Source: Maribacter polysaccharolyticus (GTDB taxonomy: Bacteria > Bacteroidota > Bacteroidia > Flavobacteriales > Flavobacteriaceae). Taken from it: a stretch of 64,000 nt of DNA. The stretch spans positions 1,146,344 to 1,210,343 of the forward strand of contig NZ_JARBUY010000001.1 in the NCBI RefSeq assembly GCF_028882255.1, given 5' to 3'. This document shows, one piece after another, positions 8,790 to 16,015 of this stretch. How positions within the stretch are numbered: position 1 is the stretch's first letter; each line of letters starts with the position of its first letter. Below the pieces are notes generated by a model. It had not been told where the DNA came from. It did no database searches and was given only the letters and a program-made list of their open reading frames with translations. Both the position numbers and the translations under genes were made by a program.

Positions 8790-10367
8790 ATGCGTTTCTT
8801 ATTTGTTATACTATTTCTTACAAGTTTAAATTCTTGTAAAAACTTAAATCCGAATGATGAAATTACATTTGCTGATAATGTTGTTATAGCCCATCGTGGT
8901 GCTTGGAAACAGCATGGTCTTCCTGAAAACTCAATAGCTTCGTTGAAACACGCTATAGCCTTAAACTGTACCGGCTCTGAATTCGATGTACGGATGACAG
9001 CCGATGATGTTTTGATCCTCAACCATGATAATGTTTACCACGAACTCCTTATAGAAGAAACCAATTACGAAGAATTGGCAAAGTTCAGACTTTCGAATGG
9101 AGAGGTATTGCCGACCTTAAGGGATTTTATACTTGCTGGGATCAAGGATAATACAACAACGGGATTGGTCTGTGAAATAAAAACATCAAAATCCAAAGAG
9201 CGGGGGCAGCTTATTGCCAAGAAAGTGGTCGAATTGGTTAATGAACTGAATGCTGGACAGTTTGTTGCTTCATATATCAGCTTTGACTATGACATTTTAA
9301 AGAGAATCATTGAATTGGAACCACAAGCGAAGACACAATACTTGAACGGTACTAAAACCCCTGAAGAATTACATGTGGATGGTATTTCTGGTTTGGATTA
9401 TGAGCGCCATGTACTGCTTGACCATCCTGAATGGATACAAAGTGCTAAGGAGTTAGGTTTGACCTTAAATGTCTGGACTGTCAATAACCAAGAGGATATG
9501 GATGTATTCCTGGCAAACGGTTTTGATTTCATTTCTACCAACGAACCGGAGTTGTTATTTGAAAGAGCAAGTGCAAGTCCTCTAAACAGTGGATATAAAT
9601 TAGTGTGGAGCGATGAATTCAACTATAATGGTAAGCCAGATCCTACCAAATGGACCTATGATTATGGATTTGTCGCCAATCAGGAAAAACAGTACTATGT
9701 TGATAGCTTAAAAAATGCAAGGGTCGATAATGGTCACCTGATTATTGAGGCCCATAAGGAAAAAGTGGCCAATAAGGATTATAAAAACGCAGAAATCAAA
9801 GGTTGGGTAAAATACAAGGCAGAAATTGATACTGCACAGTATACTTCTTCAAGACTAAAGACCGAAGGTCTTGTTGAATGGAAATACGGTCGCATAGAAG
9901 TAAGGGCAAAACTTCCCAAAGGTCGAGGCATGTGGCCCGCCATATGGATGTTGGGTGAAAACAGGAAAGAGATAGGATGGCCCGAATGTGGTGAAATTGA
10001 TATTATGGAACATGTAGGTTATGATAATGACACCATACACGGCACCATACATACAAAGGCATACAACCATATAATCGGTACCCAAAAAGGTAAAACTATT
10101 TTCATTGAAAATCCAAATGAAGAATTTCATGTATTTGTAATAGAATGGACACCCGGGAAAATCGATTTTTTATTGGATGGCGTTGTGTATAATCACATAG
10201 AAAATGAACATAAAACTACTGCTGAATGGCCTTTTGATCAAAATTTCTATCTTATATTGAATGTTGCCGTTGGTGGTGGTTGGGGAGGTAGAAAAGGAAT
10301 TGACGATAGCATTTTCCCGCAACAAATGATTGTTGATTATGTACGGGTGTATCAAAAACTGAATTAG
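8790..10367 (+). CDS. Lipoprotein fusing glycerophosphodiester phosphodiesterase and GH16 glucanase domains
   Basis: A 525-residue protein. The signal peptide ends in a lipobox (TSLNSC, Cys16), so it is membrane-anchored. Residues about 30-255 are a GDPD TIM barrel: H35-R-G, E46-N, E64-x-D66 and H79 are the metal and catalytic residues of the family. Residues about 270-525 are GH16 laminarinase-like: YKLVWSDEFNYNG at the start, the EIDIME nucleophile/acid-base motif near 402-407 and VDYVRVYQK at the end. Both domains keep their key residues, so both should be active. The likely pair of jobs is removing phosphoglycerol from, and cutting, a beta-1,3-type glucan. Such a fusion is unusual to me. 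Confidence 0.9.
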   Translation: MRFLFVILFLTSLNSCKNLNPNDEITFADNVVIAHRGAWKQHGLPENSIASLKHAIALNCTGSEFDVRMTADDVLILNHDNVYHELLIEETNYEELAKFRLSNGEVLPTLRDFILAGIKDNTTTGLVCEIKTSKSKERGQLIAKKVVELVNELNAGQFVASYISFDYDILKRIIELEPQAKTQYLNGTKTPEELHVDGISGLDYERHVLLDHPEWIQSAKELGLTLNVWTVNNQEDMDVFLANGFDFISTNEPELLFERASASPLNSGYKLVWSDEFNYNGKPDPTKWTYDYGFVANQEKQYYVDSLKNARVDNGHLIIEAHKEKVANKDYKNAEIKGWVKYKAEIDTAQYTSSRLKTEGLVEWKYGRIEVRAKLPKGRGMWPAIWMLGENRKEIGWPECGEIDIMEHVGYDNDTIHGTIHTKAYNHIIGTQKGKTIFIENPNEEFHVFVIEWTPGKIDFLLDGVVYNHIENEHKTTAEWPFDQNFYLILNVAVGGGWGGRKGIDDSIFPQQMIVDYVRVYQKLN

Positions 10368-10369
10368 CA

Positions 10370-11185
10370 ATGTCCAATAGAGTCCTTTATAAAAATAGTT
10401 ATATTATAGCTTTTTTCCTTTTATTCCTCTTGTCTTGCAGTGGAAGACCAGAACCATTTACTTTTGTACAAATGTGCGATACCCAATTGGGATTTGGAGG
10501 TTATGATCACGACTTGAAATCGTTCAAAACAGCTGTAAATCAAATCAACACTCTTAACCCTGATTTCGTGGTTATATGTGGTGACCTTGTTGAAGAACCT
10601 AACGATACTTCATATAAAGATTTCAAAAAGGTGATGGAAGACTTTAATATGCCATGTTATCTGGCTTCAGGGAATCATGATATTGGGAATATCCCCAATG
10701 ATAGCACACTCAATTATTATAGAAATGCCATAGGTAAGGATTATTATAAATTCGAGCACAATGGATATTCATTCGTAGTCACCAATACCCAATTATGGAA
10801 AGTAGATATTGGGGGTGAATCTAAAAAACATGATAGTTGGTTTAAAAAAACGTTGAGGATTGATAAGGCTCATAATCACCAGACCTTTGTGATTGGTCAT
10901 TATCCATTGTTTTTAAAAACAATAAATGAAGATGAGGAATATTTTAATTTACCTTTAACAAAAAGGAAAGAATTGATAGAACTGTTTGAACAAAACAATG
11001 TATTAGCTTACTTATCTGGCCACACACATAAGACTGTGATAAACCATTATAAAAATATCCAATTTATAAGTGGAGAGACCACTAGTAAAAATTTTGACAA
11101 TAACCCTTTTGGGTTTAGGCTTTGGACAGTTGGTGATACAATAAACCAGCAGTTTGTTCCATTAATGACCAAAGATTTGAATTAA
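10370..11185 (+). CDS. Calcineurin-like metallophosphoesterase lipoprotein (CPPED1-like)
   Basis: A 271-residue lipoprotein (lipobox LLSCSG) starting 2 bp after the GDPD-GH16 stop, so the two are co-translated neighbours. The metallophosphoesterase motifs are complete: FVQMCDTQLG (first motif D-x-Q, as in CPPED1-type enzymes), VVICGDLVE, SGNHD, VIGHYP and YLSGHTH. It should remove phosphate from a small ester, and in this locus the obvious candidate is glycerol-phosphate or a phosphorylated sugar released by the upstream enzyme. The exact substrate is not readable from sequence. Confidence 0.88.
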   Translation: MSNRVLYKNSYIIAFFLLFLLSCSGRPEPFTFVQMCDTQLGFGGYDHDLKSFKTAVNQINTLNPDFVVICGDLVEEPNDTSYKDFKKVMEDFNMPCYLASGNHDIGNIPNDSTLNYYRNAIGKDYYKFEHNGYSFVVTNTQLWKVDIGGESKKHDSWFKKTLRIDKAHNHQTFVIGHYPLFLKTINEDEEYFNLPLTKRKELIELFEQNNVLAYLSGHTHKTVINHYKNIQFISGETTSKNFDNNPFGFRLWTVGDTINQQFVPLMTKDLN

Positions 11186-11239
11186 TTGAAAAAGTTAATT
11201 TCTTAGTAACCTTTTAACCAGATGTTTTTTTTAATTTTT

Positions 11240-11346
11240 AATTTTGACATTGGTGGCATGCGGGGAGGTGAAAAAGAATTGACCATAGTTTTTACGCACA
11301 ACAAATGGTTGTAGATTATGTGCGGGTTTATCAATTAGAAGAATAG
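11240..11346 (+). pseudogene. 3' remnant of a second GH16 gene
   Basis: From 11278 the frame reads IDHSFYAQQMVVDYVRVYQL, then EE and a stop. This matches the end of the intact GH16 domain at 10290-10367 (IDDSIFPQQMIVDYVRVYQK). Upstream bases (GGTGGCATGCGGGGAGG) correspond to its VGGGWGG region but are out of frame. So a second GH16 gene once stood here and only its last 35 or so codons survive. Confidence 0.75.
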
Positions 11347-11796
11347 TTTTTAAACCAACCTCACTACTAAGTAATTTAGCTTTTTCTTGGCGCACCATAT
11401 TGGCTTGCAAGAGGTTATGTATAGGAATCGATTTGGTGAAAGAACAAAAGCAAAATTCAAAAAATATGTTTGTGAGAATTGTCCCATAAATCAACTCCAG
11501 AATTTCAATAACTATCGAAGCTAGTGGAGAAGAAACTTGCAACTAACTAATTACATCGTTTTTTTTAACTTTATTTAGAATCTAGAAGTAGCAAAACAAC
11601 AACTATTACGGAAACTACCGATGAGGCTATTATCCAAAAAGAATGCACATTATTTGGATTGGATAAAAACGACCTTATTTACTTTTCCTCTTTTTCATCT
11701 CACATCAATTTTGTTTTTTAAGTAAAATACATATTTAACCTTCACATCGTAAAAGAACTGTACAGTTTATCCTTTATTTGAACTTTCAATCGTGGA
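11347..11796. other. Intergenic debris, one repeat word
   Basis: No credible gene. The stretch is AT-rich, with a short copy of the dispersed TTATTTGAACTTT word at 11774-11786 just beyond the GNAT gene's stop. A 103-codon minus-strand frame across 11231-11542 overlaps the GH16 remnant and has no coding character. Confidence 0.5.
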
Positions 11797-12408
11797 TTAT
11801 CCTTTTGCCAATACAATTAAATCAAAAAACATAAGTCTTGTGGATAATGATGCCTCATTGGGTAAGCCTGTAAATTTTTTTTCTTGTTCTTCAGAAGAAA
11901 AAAGACTTTCGAAGCCATTTTTAGCATAATATCTTAGTGCTCTTGGCTCATTATAAGAATCAACAACAATAAACCTACAACCTGTTTTATTAGCACCATC
12001 AATAAACCAAGACTTAATGAAATCCATTAGTTGTTTCCCTGTATTATCTACTTCGCCTTCAATATTTCTATAATCTTTATGAACACCCAATCTTCCAATA
12101 AGAACAGCAGGATAGCTTCTCATGTGCTTTTGTCTTGGAATCTCTTTGATTACCTTCTTCTTTCTTGAATTTGGTAAATGTGTTGTTTTTATACTATCGT
12201 TAGAAATAGTAAATGCACATACAATCACAGCAGGGTCCTCATCTAAAGTGAAACAATATGTCTTACCCAAAAGTTCTGCAGAATAATTATCTACATCATT
12301 GGTGAAAAAATCATTTAAATCTTCATGGTCGCAATCAAAAGGATTACAACTATCTAATATTTCTTGATTATAAGGTTTTAGGGTGCAATTATCAAGTAGA
12401 AAACCCAA
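11797..12408 (-). CDS. GNAT-family acetyltransferase, probable toxin of a TA pair
   Basis: About 203 residues with the GNAT order: AELLGKTYCFTLDEDPAVIV strand region, SYPAVLIGRLGVHKDYRNIE (beta-4 and acetyl-CoA-binding start), NTGKQLMDFI, FIVVDSYNEPRALRYYAKNG (the conserved late Tyr of toxin-like GNATs) and a C-terminal strand. TacT-type toxins acetylate aminoacyl-tRNA. The predicted start is TTG, nine bases after the stop codon of the 51-residue upstream ORF and in the same frame as it, which fits a translationally coupled antitoxin-toxin pair. A plain metabolic acetyltransferase is the alternative. Confidence 0.75.
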   Translation of the reverse strand: MGFLLDNCTLKPYNQEILDSCNPFDCDHEDLNDFFTNDVDNYSAELLGKTYCFTLDEDPAVIVCAFTISNDSIKTTHLPNSRKKKVIKEIPRQKHMRSYPAVLIGRLGVHKDYRNIEGEVDNTGKQLMDFIKSWFIDGANKTGCRFIVVDSYNEPRALRYYAKNGFESLFSSEEQEKKFTGLPNEASLSTRLMFFDLIVLAKG

Positions 12409-12417
12409 AGCAAATAT

Positions 12418-12573
12418 TTATAATTTTGCCTTAGCTAAAATCTTTGAAGCAACAGAAGTTTGTTTGGAAAAATCAATAGAAGATTTCTTAGCATTATTTT
12501 CAGCTATCTTAGAGTTAAAGTGAGCTGCTGCTTTATCTTTTAATACTGGTATTGATTTAATTGTAATTGCCAT
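12418..12573 (-). CDS. Probable small antitoxin upstream of the GNAT gene (51 aa)
   Basis: An ATG-initiated 51-codon frame: MAITIKSIPVLKDKAAAHFN, then KIAENNAKKSSIDFSKQ and a C-terminus SKILAKAKL. The pattern of an N-terminal beta strand (ITIKSIPVL), a helix and a Lys-rich tail suits an antitoxin with DNA-binding and toxin-wrapping parts. It is not an obvious DUF1778/TacA ribbon-helix-helix. It directly precedes the GNAT gene in the same frame, separated by one TAA. A TAATTTTG element lies about 30 bases upstream with a TTG 21 bases before it, a possible promoter with loose spacing. Confidence 0.6.
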   Translation of the reverse strand: MAITIKSIPVLKDKAAAHFNSKIAENNAKKSSIDFSKQTSVASKILAKAKL

Positions 12574-12711
12574 TATTCTTAAATATAGAACAAAATTATA
12601 TAATTTATTAAACTTAAAACAATTTTTATACCAAAAACTATATTTAGTTACTTAAATATCTTATTTAACTTAAATACTTAAACGGGTTATTCTTTTACAT
12701 ATTTTAAATCT

Positions 12712-12803
12712 TTATTTAATTGTTTCTTTTAAAAACTCATAAATCTTAACCATTGCTAAGGTATCTAATTGGCAATAGTCTAAAAGTTTTTTCTCCTAGC
12801 TTC
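12712..12803 (-). pseudogene. C-terminal remnant of a DUF2779-like gene
   Basis: The minus strand reads KLLDYCQLDTLAMVKIYEFL, then KETIK and a stop. The YC-x-x-DTLAMV signature is the end of DUF2779-type (RNase-H-like) proteins. A one-base shift just upstream recovers DIEARR. Nothing of the rest of the gene remains; the homology stops at the dispersed repeat copy B, so the repeat marks a recombination junction. Confidence 0.5.
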
Positions 12804-12808
12804 TATAT

Positions 12809-12852
12809 CATCCTTTATTTGAACTTTTCAGGAAGACACTAAGAGTCCCCCA
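12809..12852. repeat. Dispersed repeat unit, copy B
   Basis: Contains TTATTTGAACTTTTCAG at 12815-12831, identical to 1000-1016, and AGAGTCC downstream as in copy A. Minus-strand reading is FGKEIIILGDS, stop, CLPEKFK, stop, comparable to CKEFSIQEDSNYLTEKFK at copy A. It borders the DUF2779 remnant. Confidence 0.55.
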
Positions 12853-13209
12853 AAATAATAATTTCCTTGCCAAAGATGCGCTCTGTAAAGTGTATAGATC
12901 TGATTGTTGTTAAACTACGTACTCAATTAAAACACTTACAAGCGGTTAAAATAACGGCAAGAAATATTATAGCCCTTGGAAGGAAGCAACAAGTAAAACC
13001 TAATCCCTACTAAAATGAGTAAAACCTCAAAGCTGTTAAGCTAGTTTGACATAAGAAAAATTATAGTACAAATGTATTGTGTGCAGTTTCCGTATAGCTG
13101 TGCTATTTTATATAATTGTAGATATGATTGCCTTTAGGCTCATATCGTCAACAATTATGTAAAAGGAAACCAATACGCTATACTTAAATAATTGTTCTCC
13201 ATTCGTTAA

Positions 13210-13352
13210 CTATAATTGCATTATGTAAAATATCCCAGAAGCATTTGTTTTCATTAGAATAATTGGAACTTGGGTCATTAAACTATTAAGTGGTTTGCTT
13301 CACAGCGTTTAAAAACATTTGCATCTATAATTAGCCGTTATGTAAAATAGCC
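13210..13352 (+). repeat. Two direct copies of a 26-29 bp word ending TTATGTAAAATA.CC
   Basis: Copies at 13210-13235 and 13324-13352 share CTATAATT and TTATGTAAAATA, with a two-to-three base difference in the middle. A shorter version (ATTATGTAA) is at 13154. In opposite orientation, TTACATAAT occurs twice at 20411 and 20439, so the module between is loosely bracketed. The core is AT-rich, and chance occurrence of the short versions cannot be excluded. Confidence 0.4.
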
Positions 13353-13614
13353 GCTACTAAGCGCTCGATTGTTTTATAAAATCAAATTGCTCTGGCAATT
13401 TATTTTACACGCAATTATCCAACGCTTGCCAACGCCAAAATAAAAGCTAACTTTTTTGCTCTTATTAAAAATCGCGGATTCGATAAAATGTACGTCATAA
13501 AAAATTTTAGACGATTCTCGTAAGCTTGCCACAAGAGCATAAATTTTAAGAAAAATAAAATTCTATACACTTGTTAACTATAGAACTTCAATTAATCTTT
13601 TTTCGTGTTTCATT

Positions 13615-13655
13615 ATCTTTTGTCTTGAAACAAAAGAAACAAAAATTCAAGGCTG
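13615..13655. repeat. Hairpin-forming intergenic element
   Basis: CTTTTGTCTTGAAACAAAAG forms a short stem with a TTGA-containing loop and is followed by AAACAAAAATTCAAGGCTGC. I recall very similar strings recurring in intergenic regions of flavobacterial genomes, but that is memory, not a search. It could act as a terminator or be a REP-like element. Confidence 0.35.
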
Positions 13656-13888
13656 CATATAATTTTGGAAACTATTAACGGCTCATTAGCTATATTTAAG
13701 GAAACATCGGAACTCGTTAAGATTGCTTTGAAATTCATTGATTAATTGAAACTCTTAAGAAACTGAATTACTAAACCCCTAAAATATGCACGCTCATTTC
13801 TCCTATTGTTTTGACCAAAATTTTATGAGGCCAAGGTAAATACCGAGATTCTAATTTACATAATATTTAAAAACTCAACTATTTGTAA

Positions 13889-14029
13889 TTAGTCACCTTT
13901 TTTGTGCTTATGCTTTTTTAATGGTGGGTAATCTTTCTTTTTATCTGGTGAAACTCTTCTTCTTTTGTCCAGTGAACCATCATCTTTTCTCGGTTTAGGA
14001 CCTGGTTTAATTGCTTCAATTGTAATCAT
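13889..14029 (-). CDS. Small Lys/Pro-rich basic protein (46 aa) ending the Ubl operon
   Basis: ATG-initiated: MITIEAIKPGPKPRKDDGSL, then DKRRRVSPDKKKDYPPLKKH and KHKKGD, stop. More than a third of residues are Lys or Arg, with scattered Pro, so it is probably disordered. It starts 12 bases after the DUF6527 stop on the same strand and is likely the fourth gene of the ubiquitin-like operon. Possible roles are an acceptor rich in lysines for the Ubl protein or a nucleic-acid-binding tail; both are guesses. Codon pattern and tight spacing favour a real gene despite its size. Confidence 0.55.
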   Translation of the reverse strand: MITIEAIKPGPKPRKDDGSLDKRRRVSPDKKKDYPPLKKHKHKKGD

Positions 14030-14041
14030 AATATTTGTTTA

Positions 14042-14452
14042 TTAATTTGATAATAGCATTAAAAACCAATCTAAAACTCTTCTAAAAATTGATTTTCTCA
14101 CCTGTTTTGATTCTAAATCATCATAATAGGCTTTTCTTTTTCTTGCTTCTGCTTCACGTCCTGCTATGATTTCCTCTTCACTCCAATCATGTGACCATTC
14201 AATATTTCCATTAGTAATCCAATAATGTGACCTACATGGTAATTGCCAATTACCTATAGAAGGATATAAAGTTGGTTTATTTTTAACTTCTTTAAACGAC
14301 CATTCGGATGGCTCAATTGGAGTCATTATTTTATTTTCACAACCACATGGGCACAAATGACCTGCAATACCAAATTCTTCAGAAACATATAAAATTCCTT
14401 GCTCAAGGACTTTTGGTAAATATTCAACTTTCAGCAATTTAATTTTTTCCAT
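14042..14452 (-). CDS. DUF6527-family protein of a ubiquitin-like conjugation operon
   Basis: 136 residues. The family core is visible: HLCPCGCENKI (clustered Cys, probably metal-binding), PTLYPSIGNWQLPCRSHYWI and TNGNIEWSHDWSEEE. A charged tail and a short hydrophobic end (VLDWFLMLLSN) follow. The start overlaps the end of the E1-like gene by 14 bases, so translation is coupled. DUF6527 proteins recur beside multiubiquitin and ThiF genes. From memory, relatives in so-called Bub operons were described as unusual peptidases acting on the Ubl protein; I could not verify this. The conserved Ser-His of CRSHYW would be the place to look. Confidence 0.75.
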   Translation of the reverse strand: MEKIKLLKVEYLPKVLEQGILYVSEEFGIAGHLCPCGCENKIMTPIEPSEWSFKEVKNKPTLYPSIGNWQLPCRSHYWITNGNIEWSHDWSEEEIIAGREAEARKRKAYYDDLESKQVRKSIFRRVLDWFLMLLSN

Positions 14453-15614
14453 TCTCCCCTACTAAATTTACCCCATCAACATTAAATAACATATGGAAAT
14501 ATGAATTGTCATCCAAATAAAAACCTCTCATTTGTTTATATTTAATAACCGCTAAACAAGCATTTAAGGCATTAAGTTCTGAAATTTGAATATTACTTTT
14601 ATAAACATCATCGGGAATATCACTTAATGGAGCTAGCCTTTTATTAATAGTACTTTGTGCTGATTCGACAGGGAAATATGTAGTTCGAAGTGTGCCACTT
14701 ATTAAGCCAGTATCTTTGTCTAATCCCATACCTAAATCTATAAATGGTATTTTTAGTTTTACTAGTAAATCAAATATTTCACCACGAGCAGCTCCGCTAT
14801 CAACACAAACAAAAGCAAAAGTTACGCCAGTCAAATCTTCTTCTGAATCACAAGTAATATAATTAGAATAAATATTTACATTATCACGGAAATTTTGATA
14901 ACGATTGTTATATACTTCTGTTTTTCTTTTACCTAGTTCTTCTTCATTTAATTTTCCAGGAGAACGGAATGCATTATGAACATGATACCAATCTCCATCA
15001 AATCCTTTGATTTCTTTTACTGGAGTTTTAACTAAAAAATCTAAAAGGTATGAACCAGTCCCACCAAGTCCGATAATCGCAATTGTATCTTCTTCAAGTT
15101 TAGCACTTAACTCTCCTATTCCCGCCCTACTTGTTAACGTATCCCTAAATTTAAACACAGATTTAGTATTTTCATCAGCTACTCTAAAAGTATAAGGGTT
15201 CGCATCAAATTTATCAATTGCTGGTCCAGAAATTATAGTAATATAATTTTCAATTTTTTCGAACCAATCTTTAAATTTTCCACTTGGAGGCTTGTTAGAA
15301 AAAGACCTTTGTACAACCAAATCTTTTGAAGCCAAATGGACTGATGTTGCACCACCACCAAGATTTCTAATTGGTTTTCCGTTTAATTCATGAGGATGAC
15401 TACCACAAAAGAATATTTGATGGTCTCTCATGCCCATTTTATTCTGGCTAATAAAATTTACTATTGAAACTATTGCTCCAATTTGAAGGTTTCCGTTATT
15501 GTCTAGATAAGGGATATCTCTAACAACAAGATGATTGCTATCTATTGCCAATGCATATCCCTTTTTTAATAATCTATCAATATCCTCATTATTCTCTGCT
15601 AAACTTACTATCAT
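14439..15614 (-). CDS. ThiF/E1-like ubiquitin-activating enzyme with N-terminal DUF6791/E2-like region
   Basis: 391 residues. Residues 1-135 match the type of region found in front of ThiF in multiubiquitin operons: YLDNNGNLQIGAIVSIVNFI and then FFCGSHPHELNGKPI, whose Cys70 is the only Cys in this part and a candidate E2-like thioester site. Residues about 165-391 are the E1 adenylation domain: glycine loop IIGLGGTGSYLLDF (182-193), acidic pair in GFDGDWYHVHNAFR (206, 208) with Arg217, GKRKTEV and the FVCVDSG aspartate (272). It should adenylate the C-terminus of the Ubl protein encoded 6 bases upstream. Zinc-binding Cys pairs of MoeB are not visible. Confidence 0.85.
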   Translation of the reverse strand: MIVSLAENNEDIDRLLKKGYALAIDSNHLVVRDIPYLDNNGNLQIGAIVSIVNFISQNKMGMRDHQIFFCGSHPHELNGKPIRNLGGGATSVHLASKDLVVQRSFSNKPPSGKFKDWFEKIENYITIISGPAIDKFDANPYTFRVADENTKSVFKFRDTLTSRAGIGELSAKLEEDTIAIIGLGGTGSYLLDFLVKTPVKEIKGFDGDWYHVHNAFRSPGKLNEEELGKRKTEVYNNRYQNFRDNVNIYSNYITCDSEEDLTGVTFAFVCVDSGAARGEIFDLLVKLKIPFIDLGMGLDKDTGLISGTLRTTYFPVESAQSTINKRLAPLSDIPDDVYKSNIQISELNALNACLAVIKYKQMRGFYLDDNSYFHMLFNVDGVNLVGENGKN

Positions 15615-15620
15615 TTCTAT

Positions 15621-15881
15621 TTAAGATTGTCCCGTATGTTTAACTTTAAAAATCATTCCTTCTTTTACTCTAACTTTTCCACCTGGAGATAAAATTCCAG
15701 TTGGTTTGTTTCCATTTCCTCTTTCGTAAGTAACAGAATAGGTTCTTTCTGGGTGTTGAGGAAAATCTGGAAAAGCAAGCGTAACCACTTCGTCATAAGT
15801 TATTTCATTTTTCTCTTCTTCATGAGGTGTACCATTAACTATAATAGTTACCAATTTTTTTTTGTCTTCTTTCTTAATCAT
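15621..15881 (-). CDS. Ubiquitin-like modifier (multiubiquitin-domain family, single domain)
   Basis: 86 residues with the beta-grasp pattern of the multiubiquitin family: KLVTIIVNGTPHEEEKNEIT, YDEVVTLAFPDFPQHPERTY, SVTYERGNGNKP, then GGKVRVKEGMIFKVKHTGQS. There is one domain only, despite the family's name. The C-terminus ends TGQS and has no Gly-Gly, so the modifier is either trimmed, perhaps by the DUF6527 protein, or linked through another residue. It is first in the operon and divergent from the XRE gene. A consensus promoter sits about 55 bases upstream of the ATG. Confidence 0.88.
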   Translation of the reverse strand: MIKKEDKKKLVTIIVNGTPHEEEKNEITYDEVVTLAFPDFPQHPERTYSVTYERGNGNKPTGILSPGGKVRVKEGMIFKVKHTGQS

Positions 15882-15907
15882 GATAATTAAATTTAAATTA
15901 CTATATT

Positions 15908-15981
15908 TGTCTCACACATAAGATTATGTTGCATCAAAGATACGTTATGTTGACTGTCTTACAAGTGAAACAATGTCTTAC
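15908..15981. promoter_or_regulatory. Iterated operator-like words in the shared intergenic region
   Basis: The 134 bp between the Ubl and XRE genes holds TGTCTCAC at 15908 and TGTCTTAC at 15955 and 15974, plus TTATGTTG at 15924 and 15945. The TGTCTTAC copies are 19 bp apart and the TTATGTTG copies 21 bp apart, close to two helical turns. One copy overlaps the -33 element of the Ubl promoter. That is what a binding array for the neighbouring XRE protein would look like. Confidence 0.5.
15935..15964 (-). promoter_or_regulatory. Bacteroidetes housekeeping promoter for the Ubl operon
   Basis: On the minus strand TTG (15962-15964) is followed by exactly 19 bases and then TATCTTTG (15935-15942), a full match to the Bacteroidetes -33 TTG / -7 TAnnTTTG consensus. 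Transcription should start near 15928, about 47 bases before the Ubl start codon. The -33 side overlaps a TGTCTTAC word. Confidence 0.65.
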
Positions 15982-16015
15982 TTATTAACAACTTTTTAAT
16001 TTTATTAACATTTAG

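Larger units (their letters stand above)
12853..13888. other. Long AT-rich non-coding stretch with repeats
   Basis: About 1 kb without a credible gene. It holds two related words, CTATAATTGCATTATGTAAA at 13210 and CTATAATTAGCCGTTATGTA at 13324, plus ATTATGTAA at 13154. A small inverted repeat AAATTGCTCTGGCAATTT lies near 13385, and a hairpin-prone TTTTGTCTTGAAACAAAAG sits at about 13617. This looks like the junk between accessory cassettes. Confidence 0.5.

Noticed and set aside
11231-11542. 103-codon minus-strand frame
   Set aside because: It overlaps the GH16 remnant, which has clear homology on the other strand, and shows no coding pattern.
12853-13888. CRISPR array or integron attC array among the repeats
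   Set aside because: Repeats are few, irregularly spaced and imperfect; no cas gene, integron integrase or consistent core sites were seen.
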